From the NCBI RefSeq assembly GCF_000745005.1, contig NZ_JQNB01000001.1, positions 2,225,501 through 2,289,500 of the forward strand: 64,000 bases of DNA, written 5' to 3'. This document shows, piece after piece, positions 17,460 through 26,387 of this stretch. Made by a program: the position numbers and the translations under genes. Below the pieces are notes generated by a model. The model was given only the letters and a program-made list of their open reading frames with translations, was not told where the DNA came from and ran no database searches. The DNA comes from Luteibacter sp. 9135. Lineage in GTDB: Bacteria; Pseudomonadota; Gammaproteobacteria; Xanthomonadales; Rhodanobacteraceae. Positions within the stretch are counted from its first letter, which is position 1, and each line of letters begins with the position of its first letter.

Positions 17460-19148
17460 TCAGTCTCTGGATTCGCAGAGCGCACCCACCCAAATCGCCA
17501 CCGCCACAGCCCCACCATCCGCAATCCCCATCACCCGCTCACCAAGATAAGCCGCACGCCCCGCATTAGCACGCAACGTCGCAGTCTCATCAGCCCCCCG
17601 ACTCGCACCGGCATGCATCGCCTCCAGCGCTTGCGATGCACTCATCCCCGCATCCAGGGCCTCCTTGTAACCCCGCGCAGCCGGATACAACGCATCCAGC
17701 ATCGTGCGATCCCCAGCCTTCGCCCCACCCAGTTCCGCGATGGCATTCGTAGCCGCCAATAACGCGTCATGCCACTGCAACGGCTGCGGGTCATCGACAC
17801 CGTCAAGCTCCCTGGCCGCGCGCATCAGGCCCGTGGCATAGAACGGCCCTGAGCTTCCCCCGATAGCTTTCCGCACGGCATCTGCCATGTTCCGCAAAGC
17901 CATCGCCGGCGTGTGCCAGGCATGGTCGGGTAGTTCCAGGATCGCCTCGGCGCCACGCCGCAGGCTGGCCCCCAGATCGCCATCGCCTGCCTTGGTATCC
18001 AGTTCGGTCAGTTCGTCTTCGGCGGCCAGCAACGCGCGTGCCGCAGCATGGCTGGCTTTTCGAACGGCATCCCCCATCGGCGTGGGTGCGGTTATCGCCA
18101 GCGCTTCATCAGGTGCATGTTCTACCTGCAATACGGGCGCATCATTGAGCTTACCGCCGCCTGGCCATGCGGGCGCCGACGCCGGCGCATCGAGCAAGGC
18201 AAGCAGTTCGTCGTCCACCTTCATCAGCGACAGCGATGCGCCCGGCATATCCAGCGCCGTGAGGAAATTGCCGCACCACGCCCGGGCGACCTCCATGCCC
18301 CTGGCCTCAAGAAAACGCAGCGCGCTACGAAGCAGAATGTCTAGTTCCATCGGCGGTGTTGCACCCAAACCGTTCACCAGCAGCGCAACCTGCTGGCCGC
18401 GAGTAAGAGCAAGGTCGTCGATGATGGCCGCAAGCACGGTATCCGCCAAGCCGTCGGCCGTCGCGATGGGTCCCTTGCGAACCCCGGGCTCGCCATGGAT
18501 ACCCAGGCCATATTCGACCTCCTGCTCGCCCAGTTCGAAGCCGGGTCGGCCGGCGGCGGGCACGGTACACGAGCCGAGCGCCACGCCCATCGAGCCCAGG
18601 CCGGCGGCCGCCCGACGGCCCGACGCAGCCACCTCGGCAAGAGGCTTGCCGGCCGCCGATGCCGCACCGACCACCTTGTGTATCAACACCGTGCCTGCGA
18701 TGCCACGGCGCTTGTCCGGCGTCACCGTATCCCGCAAGGCAACATCGTCGGCGACGGTGACAACCTCCACCGGGATGCCCTCGCTCCGCGCGATCTCCGC
18801 GGCAAGGCCGAAATTGAGTCGGTCGCCGGTGTAGTTCTTGACGACCAGCACGGCACCCGCAGGACCACCGACGACGCGAAGGGCGGCGAGCACCGCATCG
18901 ACGCTGGGGGAGGTGAAGACGTCTCCCGCGATCGCCGCCGCCAGCAGTCCTTCGCCGACATAGCCCGCATGCGCCGGCTCGTGCCCGCTGCCGCCACCGG
19001 AAAGGATCGCCACCGTAGAATCACCATCGTTCCGCTTGCGCACCACGACGTTCTGGTCGGAGAGCAGGGCTTGCCCCGGTGAGCGGGACACCGCGCCCTC
19101 GAGCATCTCGCGGACGACATGGCGTGGATCGTTGATGATCTTCTTCAT
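17460..19148 (-). CDS. Dihydroxyacetone kinase, single chain (DhaK-DhaL fusion)
   Basis: ATP-dependent dihydroxyacetone (glycerone) kinase, 562 residues. The N-terminal DhaK domain has GGGSGHEPAHAGYVG at 51-65 and the substrate-binding His218 in GLGIHGEPG. The C-terminal DhaL domain (from about 350) has DTKAGDGDLGASL, whose aspartates bind Mg-ATP, and a glycine-rich GGSSGPFY. Fused K-L chains use ATP, unlike the PTS-linked split enzymes. ATG 19148 matches the family start; the open frame upstream to 19313 is not conserved in type. No glycerol dehydrogenase or aldolase gene adjoins it, so its pathway role here is open. Confidence 0.92.
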   Translation of the reverse strand: MKKIINDPRHVVREMLEGAVSRSPGQALLSDQNVVVRKRNDGDSTVAILSGGGSGHEPAHAGYVGEGLLAAAIAGDVFTSPSVDAVLAALRVVGGPAGAVLVVKNYTGDRLNFGLAAEIARSEGIPVEVVTVADDVALRDTVTPDKRRGIAGTVLIHKVVGAASAAGKPLAEVAASGRRAAAGLGSMGVALGSCTVPAAGRPGFELGEQEVEYGLGIHGEPGVRKGPIATADGLADTVLAAIIDDLALTRGQQVALLVNGLGATPPMELDILLRSALRFLEARGMEVARAWCGNFLTALDMPGASLSLMKVDDELLALLDAPASAPAWPGGGKLNDAPVLQVEHAPDEALAITAPTPMGDAVRKASHAAARALLAAEDELTELDTKAGDGDLGASLRRGAEAILELPDHAWHTPAMALRNMADAVRKAIGGSSGPFYATGLMRAARELDGVDDPQPLQWHDALLAATNAIAELGGAKAGDRTMLDALYPAARGYKEALDAGMSASQALEAMHAGASRGADETATLRANAGRAAYLGERVMGIADGGAVAVAIWVGALCESRD

Positions 19149-19314
19149 GGTTTTGCGGGCCTTTTGACTGGAAGTGATTAGTGCCTGAGCATATGCCCGG
19201 TCACAACCGAAGTGCAGGGCTTTTCCGTTATCGGCAGAATCGGGAAGCTTTGGATGCCTTTGAGGCAGTGACTCCCAGCTTTTTATGGAATTAATTGATG
19301 AATGAAAGAGCATT

Positions 19315-19857
19315 ATGAAGGGTCAAATGAAACCGGGTAGCGATAACTATCTGATGCTGAAATGGGTTAGGCTTGTATCCATATGCCTGATTGTCACACT
19401 TGCATCTGTGGCAGCTGTCTTCAGTTTGCTCGCGCTTACGGTTGGCGCTGAATTCTGGGTGTCACCGCTAATTTCAACGTTTGCATGGCTGCCGCTCCAT
19501 CGACTTTCGAGTGGTTCTGAGTTCGGCACCGCCGGCTTGGTGAATGCCCTTTTTAGCGCCTTTGCAGTTCTGCCCGCTTTCACTGGAAGCGTCGCGCACA
19601 TAATGCTGACATATCGACCGAAGTGGTGTGCCCCAGTCGAACTGCGGACAAGGGCTAAAGGAATTATTGGATCGATGGTTTTGATTTCGATCCCAATCTT
19701 GTTGCTCATCACATGGAATGGCGGAGACGTTCGCATCGTCAAATTTGGATCTTCGCTGTTGTGCATGGTGCTTCTGGGATGGGCTCCTTATGCCTTTTTT
19801 GGAGCCATTTTTGCATACGGAACTGTCGGTCTGTGGAAATCCATTACGAATGATTGA
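19315..19857 (+). CDS. Hypothetical four-helix membrane protein
   Basis: No family recognised. The 180-residue product has four hydrophobic segments near residues 18-41, 69-99, 114-132 and 146-172, with short loops and no obvious catalytic motif; a Cys at about 104 and the loop RTRAKG are the only polar landmarks. The base composition is more A+T-rich than the flanking genes, and the gene is isolated between a divergent kinase and a 474-base gap. A second ATG at 19327 follows GAAGGG and could be the real start. It looks like acquired DNA, but no mobility gene or repeat borders it. Confidence 0.6.
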   Translation: MKGQMKPGSDNYLMLKWVRLVSICLIVTLASVAAVFSLLALTVGAEFWVSPLISTFAWLPLHRLSSGSEFGTAGLVNALFSAFAVLPAFTGSVAHIMLTYRPKWCAPVELRTRAKGIIGSMVLISIPILLLITWNGGDVRIVKFGSSLLCMVLLGWAPYAFFGAIFAYGTVGLWKSITND

Positions 19858-20331
19858 TGTGTAAGAAATCTTGGGTGCGAGGGCGTAGAGAAAAGTATGT
19901 TTAATTTCATGGCGAGCGAGAGATTTTAAGAATTCGCAATTTGGCCAGGCGCTTTAACGGTGGTCGCGGATAGGATGCGGTCTGTTATGTCGTCAGGGGC
20001 AATTGAGTATGTGCCTTCGCAGCAAAAGGTGCGCTGTCTCACGACCATCTCGATTTGTATCGACAGGACGGATCCACTTAGCTGGCCGCCAGCCACGTCG
20101 AACGATCGTCACTCCAAAAAAGAGTAGATGGCCTTGACCTGCATGTGCGTTTGTGTAACTTCTGAAGCCCAGATAATAAAAACTATCCGCGATCTACGGT
20201 CACCTATGTTTCGATAGTTTCTGCTGAGTCATTACGATGCGCGTCGGGATGACGATAATGTTGGCGCTGGGGGCCATGAGAGAACTTGCTTATCTAGTCA
20301 AGATCAGCGGGCTTGAGCGTTAGAGAACTGA
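19858..20331. other. A+T-rich gap without a convincing gene
   Basis: Composition is lower in GC than both flanks. The only frame of note is leftward from a GTG at 20112 to a stop at 19993 (39 residues, many arginines), preceded by an 11-codon frame whose stop overlaps it; neither has a clear ribosome site or recognisable product. No tRNA, repeat or strong hairpin was seen. Confidence 0.5.
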
Positions 20332-21456
20332 TCAAAGTCCCCGGCACATCAACCCACCTAACCGTTCGTCCGCAGCAACCGCTTCCTCCTCCGCCACCTC
20401 CCCCGACACGGCAAGATCCTCCGTCGCCAGCGCCTCCGTGAACTCCACCACCGCCAAAACATCCAGCACCGCGCCGAACGGCACCAGCAACGCGAGCACC
20501 TTCGCCAGCGGTGACGTCTCCGCCTGACTCTCCCGCACCAGCCCGGCCTGTCGTCGAAATGCTTCGTTGTACCAGGCGTATACAGCGCGGTCGTTCGCAT
20601 CGACGAAGCACGCCGGCTCCTGCGTCGGGTCCAGGCTGGCCACGCCTTCCCGGTAGCGGAAATCGTCCGTGCAAGGTGGCGCGACGTACGACTGGTTGTC
20701 CCTGTATGCCGCCGCCACGCGTGCGATGCGAAACGGCGTGGCGATCTCGCGGATGCCACGGAAGGACGCGCGTCCCACGGTGTGTCGATTGATTTCGGAC
20801 TCAAGCAAGGCACCGAGGTACTGGGCATCGTAAGCGTCCAGTGGGCTGCCTTCGGGCAGGCTCATGAAGCGCGCCAGCACCTCGGGTTCGACGTTGCGCA
20901 CCTCGCGCTTGTCCTCCGGTGTCGCAGCGATGCGTTCGCGCAGGATCTGCGCCGCCACCGCGTATTTGGCGGCAAACGTGCTGTGTGCATTGTCGAAGAG
21001 TGCGAGCGACTGCCGGAAGATGTCGGCTTCCACGCCGGCCTTGATCGCGTTCAGCGCCGCCTGTTCACTGCCCCAGTCGTCGGTTGTGTGGGGCAGCCTC
21101 ACGTCCTCTGGGCGCGCCTTAGTGAAACCCAGGTCCCACTGGAGCATCCTCCAGGCCTCGTGCAGGTAGATCAGGCGTGTCGGGCTGTCGAGTCGTGCGG
21201 CGGCGGACCTGAACGTGTCGTCGATGCGCTGGCTGTCATAAGCGGCCGGCTCCGTATACGCGTGCGGTGGCAGGTGACTGGGTACCTGCAAAAGCTGTGA
21301 CCAGTGGGTGTCGCTGAGCACCTGGCTATCGGCATGGTCGTGGCGTTCGGCAAGGTAGGCCTTGAGAAAATCGACGGGTGGCAAGTCGTTCGCAACCACG
21401 ATACGCGGCAAGGCAAGTAGCAGCCATAGCGACGCCTTGAGAGCATGGGCATCCAT
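20332..21456 (-). CDS. Hypothetical exported protein
   Basis: Unrecognised protein of 374 residues with a probable signal peptide (residues 1-22, ALKASLWLLLALPRIVVA). The body is helical and charged, with a region around 100-200 rich in tryptophan and acidic residues (WGSEQAALNAIKAGVEAD) and a CTDDFRYREG segment near 275. A hydrophobic helix near 325-350 (AKVLALLVPFGAVLDVLAVV) is followed by an acidic tail. It lies 60 bases downstream of the deaminase-like gene on the same strand, so the two are probably cotranscribed. It may be a partner or processing factor; nothing in it shows an enzyme active site. Confidence 0.65.
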   Translation of the reverse strand: MDAHALKASLWLLLALPRIVVANDLPPVDFLKAYLAERHDHADSQVLSDTHWSQLLQVPSHLPPHAYTEPAAYDSQRIDDTFRSAAARLDSPTRLIYLHEAWRMLQWDLGFTKARPEDVRLPHTTDDWGSEQAALNAIKAGVEADIFRQSLALFDNAHSTFAAKYAVAAQILRERIAATPEDKREVRNVEPEVLARFMSLPEGSPLDAYDAQYLGALLESEINRHTVGRASFRGIREIATPFRIARVAAAYRDNQSYVAPPCTDDFRYREGVASLDPTQEPACFVDANDRAVYAWYNEAFRRQAGLVRESQAETSPLAKVLALLVPFGAVLDVLAVVEFTEALATEDLAVSGEVAEEEAVAADERLGGLMCRGL

Positions 21457-21516
21457 GTCGTGTGGTTCTCCGATAAAGTCGGTTGGGGCGTCGTGCGACG
21501 CAGGCGAGGCGAGGGC

Positions 21517-22338
21517 CTAGGAGCGAACGCACTGCGGTGCATCTGGCACCGTCCGCTCGTTCGACACCCGTTGGTGGAAATGACGCAGCATCCTGTTTTT
21601 CGTCATCTGCAGCAGGCGAAACACCTGCGGCGAATCCTGCGCAGGTGCGGGAAGATGAAACACGTGGATGTCCAGATCGTAGGCATCGGCCACGATCTGC
21701 ATGGCACGCCGACACACCGGGCAAGGCGGGCTGGACGTCCACATGCTCACGCGGCCGCCCGGCGTCAGCTGGTTTTGCACGATGTCACGCTCGAGCGTGC
21801 GCAGCCCGCGCATTTCCGCGTCGAACCGATGTCCCACACCCGCCGTTTCGCCGGGTAGTCGAAAATCCTCGATGGCATCCAGTACGGACGGCTCGTTCTC
21901 GACCACATGCGCATAGACGCTGGGGTTGCGCTCCCGGTAATAACGTTGCCAGTCCGGCATGACGTAGGCCGCATCGCCTTGCGCTTCACCGACGCCCATG
22001 GCGGCCGGCGGCGCCTTGCCCGACAGGGCGTGGTACAGCGTGGTGCGTGATTGCCCCGTCGCGTTGCGCCACTGGTACTTCAGCTGGGCGACGTTGGCAC
22101 GTGACCACTGCGCCGCGAACGGATCGAAATCCGCCTGCGTCGTCAGCCGTGTTTGTGTGGCCGCGTAGCGCTGTGCACCGCGAAGGTTGAACTTGAATGA
22201 CTCGATGAGGCGCTGCCCGGCATCATAGGCATCGCTGGTGTCGACCTGGGTGAACTGCACCGTGCCCGCCTCGGCGGGGCGCCATGAGGTACCCGCTATC
22301 AGCAGTAAGGCGACGGCAAGGCGTGGGTGGTTGACCAT
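21517..22338 (-). CDS. Exported protein with C-terminal deaminase-like domain
   Basis: Protein of 273 residues with a signal peptide (1-24, LAVALLLIAGTSWRPAEA). The last 105 residues look like a cytidine-deaminase fold: FDAEMRGLRTLE (Asp173-Ala-Glu175) is the H/C-A-E position, followed by a strand and SSPPCPVCRRAM with Cys206 and Cys209 of the PCxxC zinc motif, then a helix and strand DIHVFHL. Aspartate in place of the first zinc ligand is unusual but seen in some toxin-type deaminases. The N-terminal 160 residues match nothing known to me. A secreted nucleobase or nucleic-acid deaminase is possible; no immunity gene is evident. Confidence 0.6.
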   Translation of the reverse strand: MVNHPRLAVALLLIAGTSWRPAEAGTVQFTQVDTSDAYDAGQRLIESFKFNLRGAQRYAATQTRLTTQADFDPFAAQWSRANVAQLKYQWRNATGQSRTTLYHALSGKAPPAAMGVGEAQGDAAYVMPDWQRYYRERNPSVYAHVVENEPSVLDAIEDFRLPGETAGVGHRFDAEMRGLRTLERDIVQNQLTPGGRVSMWTSSPPCPVCRRAMQIVADAYDLDIHVFHLPAPAQDSPQVFRLLQMTKNRMLRHFHQRVSNERTVPDAPQCVRS

Positions 22339-22469
22339 CAGAGGGGCGCCGTGTCGGTGTCTCCGGGGAGACGGGGCGCCTATTTGGCCCGAGCGGAGCC
22401 GTCGGGTCTGTCAGTCCCTGCCGCTCATCACGCGAGGCAGGGCGAGGCCATGCACGTCGGCGCGACCAC

Positions 22470-23495
22470 TCAGAACCACTTGTTCCGCTTCAGGGCAATG
22501 AAAATCCCACCCACGATACACGCCACCAGACAGGTGATGGCCGGATACGCCCAGGGCTTGTCCAGCTCCGGCATATGCACGAAGTTCATTCCGTACCAGC
22601 TGGTGATCAATGTCGGTGCCGCCAGCATGGCCGCCCAGCCGGCCAGCTTCTTCATCACCTCGTTCTGCCCGAACGTCACCAGCGCCAGGTTCACGCTGAT
22701 CGCGGCCCCCAGCATCTCGCGCATGGCGGAAATCGACTCGTTGACACGGAACACGTGATCGTAGATGTCGCGGAAGTACGCGCGCAGTTCGTCGTGGATC
22801 AGATGCGGGTGCAGTCGTACCAGCTGCGCCACGATGTCCTGCAATGGCACCACCGCCAGCCGCAGCGTCATCAGTTCGCGCTGCATGTCGTACAGCCGCT
22901 TGATGGTCAGCCGGTTGTACGTCTCGGCGAAGATGTCGTTTTCCAGCTCGTGCAGTTCCTCGCGGAAGTCGCGAACGATCGGCAGGAAGTTGTCGACGAT
23001 GAAATCCAGTACGGAATACAGCGCGTAGCTGGGCCCCATGCGCAGCAGCTCCGGCGACTGCTCACAGGTGCGCCGCGCCGGTGCGTACGAGAGGGACGCC
23101 CCGTGGCGCACCGTCACGAAGTAGCGCTGCCCGACGAAGATCTGCGTCTCGCCGAAAGCAATGTTGCCGCCAACCAGTTGCGCGGTCTGGGCGACGATGA
23201 ACAGGGAGTCGCCGTAGGTCTCGATCTTGGTGCGCTGGTGGGCCAGCTGTGCATCCTCGATGGCCAGGTCGTGCAGGTTGAACTCTTCCTGCAGTTTCAG
23301 CAGCAGCGGCTCGTCCGGTTCGTGCAGCCCTACCCAGACGAAGGTGTCGGGTTCCTTGAGGACATCGCTGATCGCGTCGAGGCTGATGTCGCCGATCCGG
23401 CGACCGTCGGTGCGGTAAGCGACGCAGTTGACCACCATGCCGCCGGAGGCAACGTAGGTGGGCGCGGATTCGGGGAGGATCGAGACAGAGGCCAT
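22470..23495 (-). CDS. corA: CorA family Mg2+/divalent metal transporter
   Basis: Inner-membrane CorA-type channel (about 341 residues). The large N-terminal cytoplasmic domain includes FVWVGLHEPDEPLL and long helices around FREELHELENDIF. Two transmembrane helices lie at the C terminus; the first ends in the signature YGMNFVHMPE that forms the selectivity filter. The chain ends ALKRNKWF, typical of the family's basic tail. Several in-frame starts exist (23531, 23504, 23495) with no decisive ribosome site; MASVSILPES is preferred as closest to family length. Mg2+ uptake is the usual role, Co2+ and Ni2+ being secondary. Confidence 0.92.
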   Translation of the reverse strand: MASVSILPESAPTYVASGGMVVNCVAYRTDGRRIGDISLDAISDVLKEPDTFVWVGLHEPDEPLLLKLQEEFNLHDLAIEDAQLAHQRTKIETYGDSLFIVAQTAQLVGGNIAFGETQIFVGQRYFVTVRHGASLSYAPARRTCEQSPELLRMGPSYALYSVLDFIVDNFLPIVRDFREELHELENDIFAETYNRLTIKRLYDMQRELMTLRLAVVPLQDIVAQLVRLHPHLIHDELRAYFRDIYDHVFRVNESISAMREMLGAAISVNLALVTFGQNEVMKKLAGWAAMLAAPTLITSWYGMNFVHMPELDKPWAYPAITCLVACIVGGIFIALKRNKWF

Positions 23496-23574
23496 GGGCG
23501 GCATGATGCCGGGCCATGTGTGACGGGGCAATGTTACGCGGGGGCCATCGAGCGACTCCGCAAGAACGTGCGGA

Positions 23575-24783
23575 TCAGTCGTGCCGGCGACAGAACGTCA
23601 CGAACAGCGCGGCCCAGCAGGGCAATGCGAACAGCAGCCAGGGCATGTTGCGCTGGGGAAAGTCCGGCCACAGGTGCAGCAGCATCCCGATCACCGCGGC
23701 GGCGAACGAGAGGGCCGCGATGCGTGGCGCGAAGCGTCCCATGGGGCGGCCAGCACGGCGCAGGCGCCAGATGCCGGGTATCAGCAGGAAGGCCAGTGGC
23801 TGGTACGCCAGCAGGTTGAAGTTACCCCAGGCCGAGCGATGCAGGGTCAGGGTCCACAGGCCCAGCATGAACAGCCCGGCGAGGCCGGCGAACACCGTGA
23901 AAAGCGTGCCCGCGGCAACGAAGACACCGCGTGCCACGCGATGCCGGCTGAAGGCGGGCAGGGCGAGCGGGATCGCCAGCAGCAGGCCGGCCAGGAGCAG
24001 CGGCCAGCGCAGGTCGGGGGCCTGTTCCGGGGGCGGCACGAGGCGGGCTTCCGCGAGGGTGGTCTCGCCATCCACCAGCGGCCGGGCGTCGTCGCCTTCG
24101 CCGATACGCACGTGGCGTATCTCGTCTTCCAGCACCATCGGCAGGAAGGCTTCCTTCCAGGCTGTCATCGGCTGGTCGGCGTAGGGCCCCAGGCCCAGGT
24201 CCATGCCCAGCATCAGCCAGGCCTGGTTGCTCATCAACCGGGCGGTCTGTTCGCGATACGTCATGCCGCCTTCGCGGGCGCCCAGCTGGCGACCGAGTGC
24301 GCCGCCCAGCGCCGCGTCCAGTGCATCGCGCACGCGGGTGGTGCAGTTGTCCGCGTAGTAGTCGTAGTGGTAGCCGGCGTTTTCGGGCCGGACGTTCCAG
24401 AGCATGAAGCGACGCAGGTCGTCCTTCTGCGCATCGTCCAGGCTGAGGTGCTGGCGACGCACGTAGCGCCCCTCACCCGCGTAGAAATCCACGTCCGATT
24501 GCGTGGTTTCGGCATCCATGCGGTAGGCCATGATGCCGCGCGCGAAATTGAGGATGAAGCCCTTCTGGTCGAAGTCGAATACGCCATAGTTGAAGGCAAT
24601 GGCCTCGCCGCTCACCCGGTCGCGTACCTCCAGCGCATCGTGGCCGAAGCGCTCCCAGTAGATGTCGCCGGGGCCGTAGGTCATCAGCGAGATGTCCAGG
24701 TCCGAGGCCGGCGCATCGACGATGCCGGCGCGGGACAGGGGAGCGAAGCACAGGGCGAGCAGGAGGATCAGGGCGTGGCGCAT
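23575..24783 (-). CDS. DUF4105 domain protein, exported/membrane
   Basis: Protein of 402 residues with a signal peptide (MRHALILLLALCFAPLSRA). The periplasmic domain, up to about residue 170, is DUF4105 (Lnb N-terminal type): it has SLMTYGPGDIYWERFGHDAL, FNYGVFDFD and YYADNCTTRVRDAL, the conserved Tyr-Asn-Cys-Thr block with a possible catalytic Cys. Three to four hydrophobic helices follow in the C-terminal third. The frame is open upstream to 24921, but the signal peptide fixes ATG 24783. Related proteins occur as bacterial lipoprotein/peptidoglycan-associated factors without a settled function. It follows corC on the same strand. Confidence 0.8.
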   Translation of the reverse strand: MRHALILLLALCFAPLSRAGIVDAPASDLDISLMTYGPGDIYWERFGHDALEVRDRVSGEAIAFNYGVFDFDQKGFILNFARGIMAYRMDAETTQSDVDFYAGEGRYVRRQHLSLDDAQKDDLRRFMLWNVRPENAGYHYDYYADNCTTRVRDALDAALGGALGRQLGAREGGMTYREQTARLMSNQAWLMLGMDLGLGPYADQPMTAWKEAFLPMVLEDEIRHVRIGEGDDARPLVDGETTLAEARLVPPPEQAPDLRWPLLLAGLLLAIPLALPAFSRHRVARGVFVAAGTLFTVFAGLAGLFMLGLWTLTLHRSAWGNFNLLAYQPLAFLLIPGIWRLRRAGRPMGRFAPRIAALSFAAAVIGMLLHLWPDFPQRNMPWLLFALPCWAALFVTFCRRHD

Positions 24784-24853
24784 GGTCGGGCTGGAATCCT
24801 TGCCCGCAGGCATGGCTGTCAGGAACCGCCGGCCCGGAGGCCGGCGGCAGACG

Positions 24854-25705
24854 TCAGGCTGCGCGGTTGGCGCGTGCGACGTGGAACTGCTGGACGCGGC
24901 GGTCGTCCGCTTCCGTGACACGGAACAGGAAGTCGCCCACGGCGATCTCTTCCCCGGCGGCCGGCAGGTGACCGAACTCCGAGGTGATCATGCCGCCGAC
25001 GGTGTCGAATTCCTCGTCGGAGAAATGGGCGCCGGCGATCTCGTTGAAATCGGCGATGGGAGTCAGCGCGCTCACGGCGAAACCGCCGTCTTCCAGCGCC
25101 TGCACCAGTACCGGATCTTCCTCGTCGTCGTGCTCGTCGTCGATCTCGCCGACGATCTGTTCCAGCACGTCCTCGATGGTGATCAGGCCGGCCACGCCGC
25201 CGTATTCGTCCACCACCAGCGCCATGTGGTTGCGTGTGAGGCGGAACTCCGCCAGCAGCACGTTCAGGCGCATGGACTCGGGAATGAGCACGGCGGGACG
25301 GAGCAGGGCACGCACGTCGCCCCCTTCGCTCTGGCCGTAGTATTTCAGCAGGTCCTTGGCCAGCAGGATGCCCAGCACTTCGTCCTTGTCCTCACCATGC
25401 ACCGGAAAGCGCGAGTGGCCGGATTCGACGACGGCGGACAGGATCTCGGGGAGGGAGGCATCGGCCGGCAGGCTGACGATCTGGGCGCGGGGCACCATGA
25501 CATCGTCGACGCTGAGTTCGGTCACCTTGATGGCACCCTCGACCATGGTCAGGGTGTCGTTGGAGAGCAGGCCGTTGGCCTGGGCGGTCCGCAGTTCCTC
25601 GATCAGTTCGTCGCGGTTGCGTGGCTCGCCGGAAAACATATGGCCCAGACGGTCCCACCAGGATCGGTGGGTCGGGCCATGGGTACTGCCAGGGTCCTCG
25701 TTCAT
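24854..25705 (-). CDS. corC: CorC-like CBS-domain protein (Mg2+/Co2+ efflux accessory)
   Basis: Cytoplasmic protein of 283 residues. Two CBS domains (about 60-190) bind adenine nucleotides, beginning VDDVMVPRAQIVSLP and including SRFPVHGEDKDEVLGILLAKDLL. The CorC_HlyC domain follows (about 200-275, with FNEIAGAHF and DTVGGMITSEFGHLP). ATG 25705 starts the family-typical MNEDPGSTHG; the open frame before it runs across the palindromic repeat at 25785-25892. It is part of the conserved order miaB-phoH-ybeY-corC seen in many gammaproteobacteria, where corC is linked to metal homeostasis. Confidence 0.92.
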   Translation of the reverse strand: MNEDPGSTHGPTHRSWWDRLGHMFSGEPRNRDELIEELRTAQANGLLSNDTLTMVEGAIKVTELSVDDVMVPRAQIVSLPADASLPEILSAVVESGHSRFPVHGEDKDEVLGILLAKDLLKYYGQSEGGDVRALLRPAVLIPESMRLNVLLAEFRLTRNHMALVVDEYGGVAGLITIEDVLEQIVGEIDDEHDDEEDPVLVQALEDGGFAVSALTPIADFNEIAGAHFSDEEFDTVGGMITSEFGHLPAAGEEIAVGDFLFRVTEADDRRVQQFHVARANRAA

Positions 25706-25784
25706 CACTCTTTGCGTTTCTGCCCGGAAGGGCGGAACGGCCAGTCTAGCGGAATTCTTATGACGGTTCAGGCCGACCCCACCC

Positions 25785-25892
25785 GTAGGAGCGCACGCTC
25801 GTGCGCGACATCTCTTGAGGCCGACGCGTGGAGCTGGCGCGTGAATCCATAGGCATGGCGAAAAGATGTCGCGCACGGGCGTGCGCTCCTAC
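25785..25892. repeat. Inverted pair of GTAGGAGCGCAC palindromes (REP/BIME-like)
   Basis: One copy at 25785-25812 (GTAGGAGCGCAC...GTGCGCGACATC) faces an inverted copy at 25865-25892 across a 52-base spacer, like a BIME. Each copy is itself an imperfect palindrome around GCGCAC/GTGCGC. It lies between ybeY and corC. The same element recurs at 30153 and at 41343-41552. Confidence 0.85.
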
Positions 25893-25916
25893 CCAGGGGG
25901 TCGTGCCGTGGCGGCT

Positions 25917-26387
25917 CTATGCCACCGGTTCGTAGGGGTTGGCAATGCCCAGCCCCGCCAGGATGCGCGTTTCCAGGGCCTCCATCGCGTCGGCTTCGCC
26001 GTCGTCGATGTGGTCGTAGCCCAGCAGGTGCAGGATGCCGTGCACCGTGAGGTGGGCCCAGTGGTCGGCGGGCTTCTTGCCCTGTTCGGCGGCCTCGCGG
26101 GCGACCACGGGGGCGCAGATGACCAGGTCGCCGATCAGGGGCAGGGTCACGCCGGGTGGCAGTTCCACGGGGAAGGAGAGCACGTTGGTGGCGTAGTCGC
26201 GGCCGCGGTATTGCAGGTTCAGCGTCTGGCCTTCCTCGGCATCGACGATGCGGATCGACACCTCGGCGGCCTTGCGGCGGCGTGCGCCCTTCAGCGCGGC
26301 CTCCACCCAGCGGCGGAAGCTGGCGGAGGCGGGCACGCCCTTGCGTGAAGCGGCCGCGTAGCCGACCGCGACATCCACGGGGATCAA
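25917..26387 (-). CDS. ybeY: Endoribonuclease YbeY (16S rRNA maturation)
   Basis: Zinc-dependent endoribonuclease of 156 residues for 16S rRNA 3'-end maturation and 70S quality control. It contains [13 protein letters not shown] and the signature [11 protein letters not shown] near residues 115-125, whose three histidines bind the metal. It overlaps phoH by four bases (ATGA) and the pair is widely coupled. It ends about 25 bases before the repeat element. Confidence 0.95.
   Translation of the reverse strand: MIPVDVAVGYAAASRKGVPASASFRRWVEAALKGARRRKAAEVSIRIVDAEEGQTLNLQYRGRDYATNVLSFPVELPPGVTLPLIGDLVICAPVVAREAAEQGKKPADHWAHLTVHGILHLLGYDHIDDGEADAMEALETRILAGLGIANPYEPVA

Noticed and set aside
19993..20112. 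39-residue leftward frame in the A+T-rich gap
   Set aside because: No ribosome site, no family, and only chance length; kept as a note.
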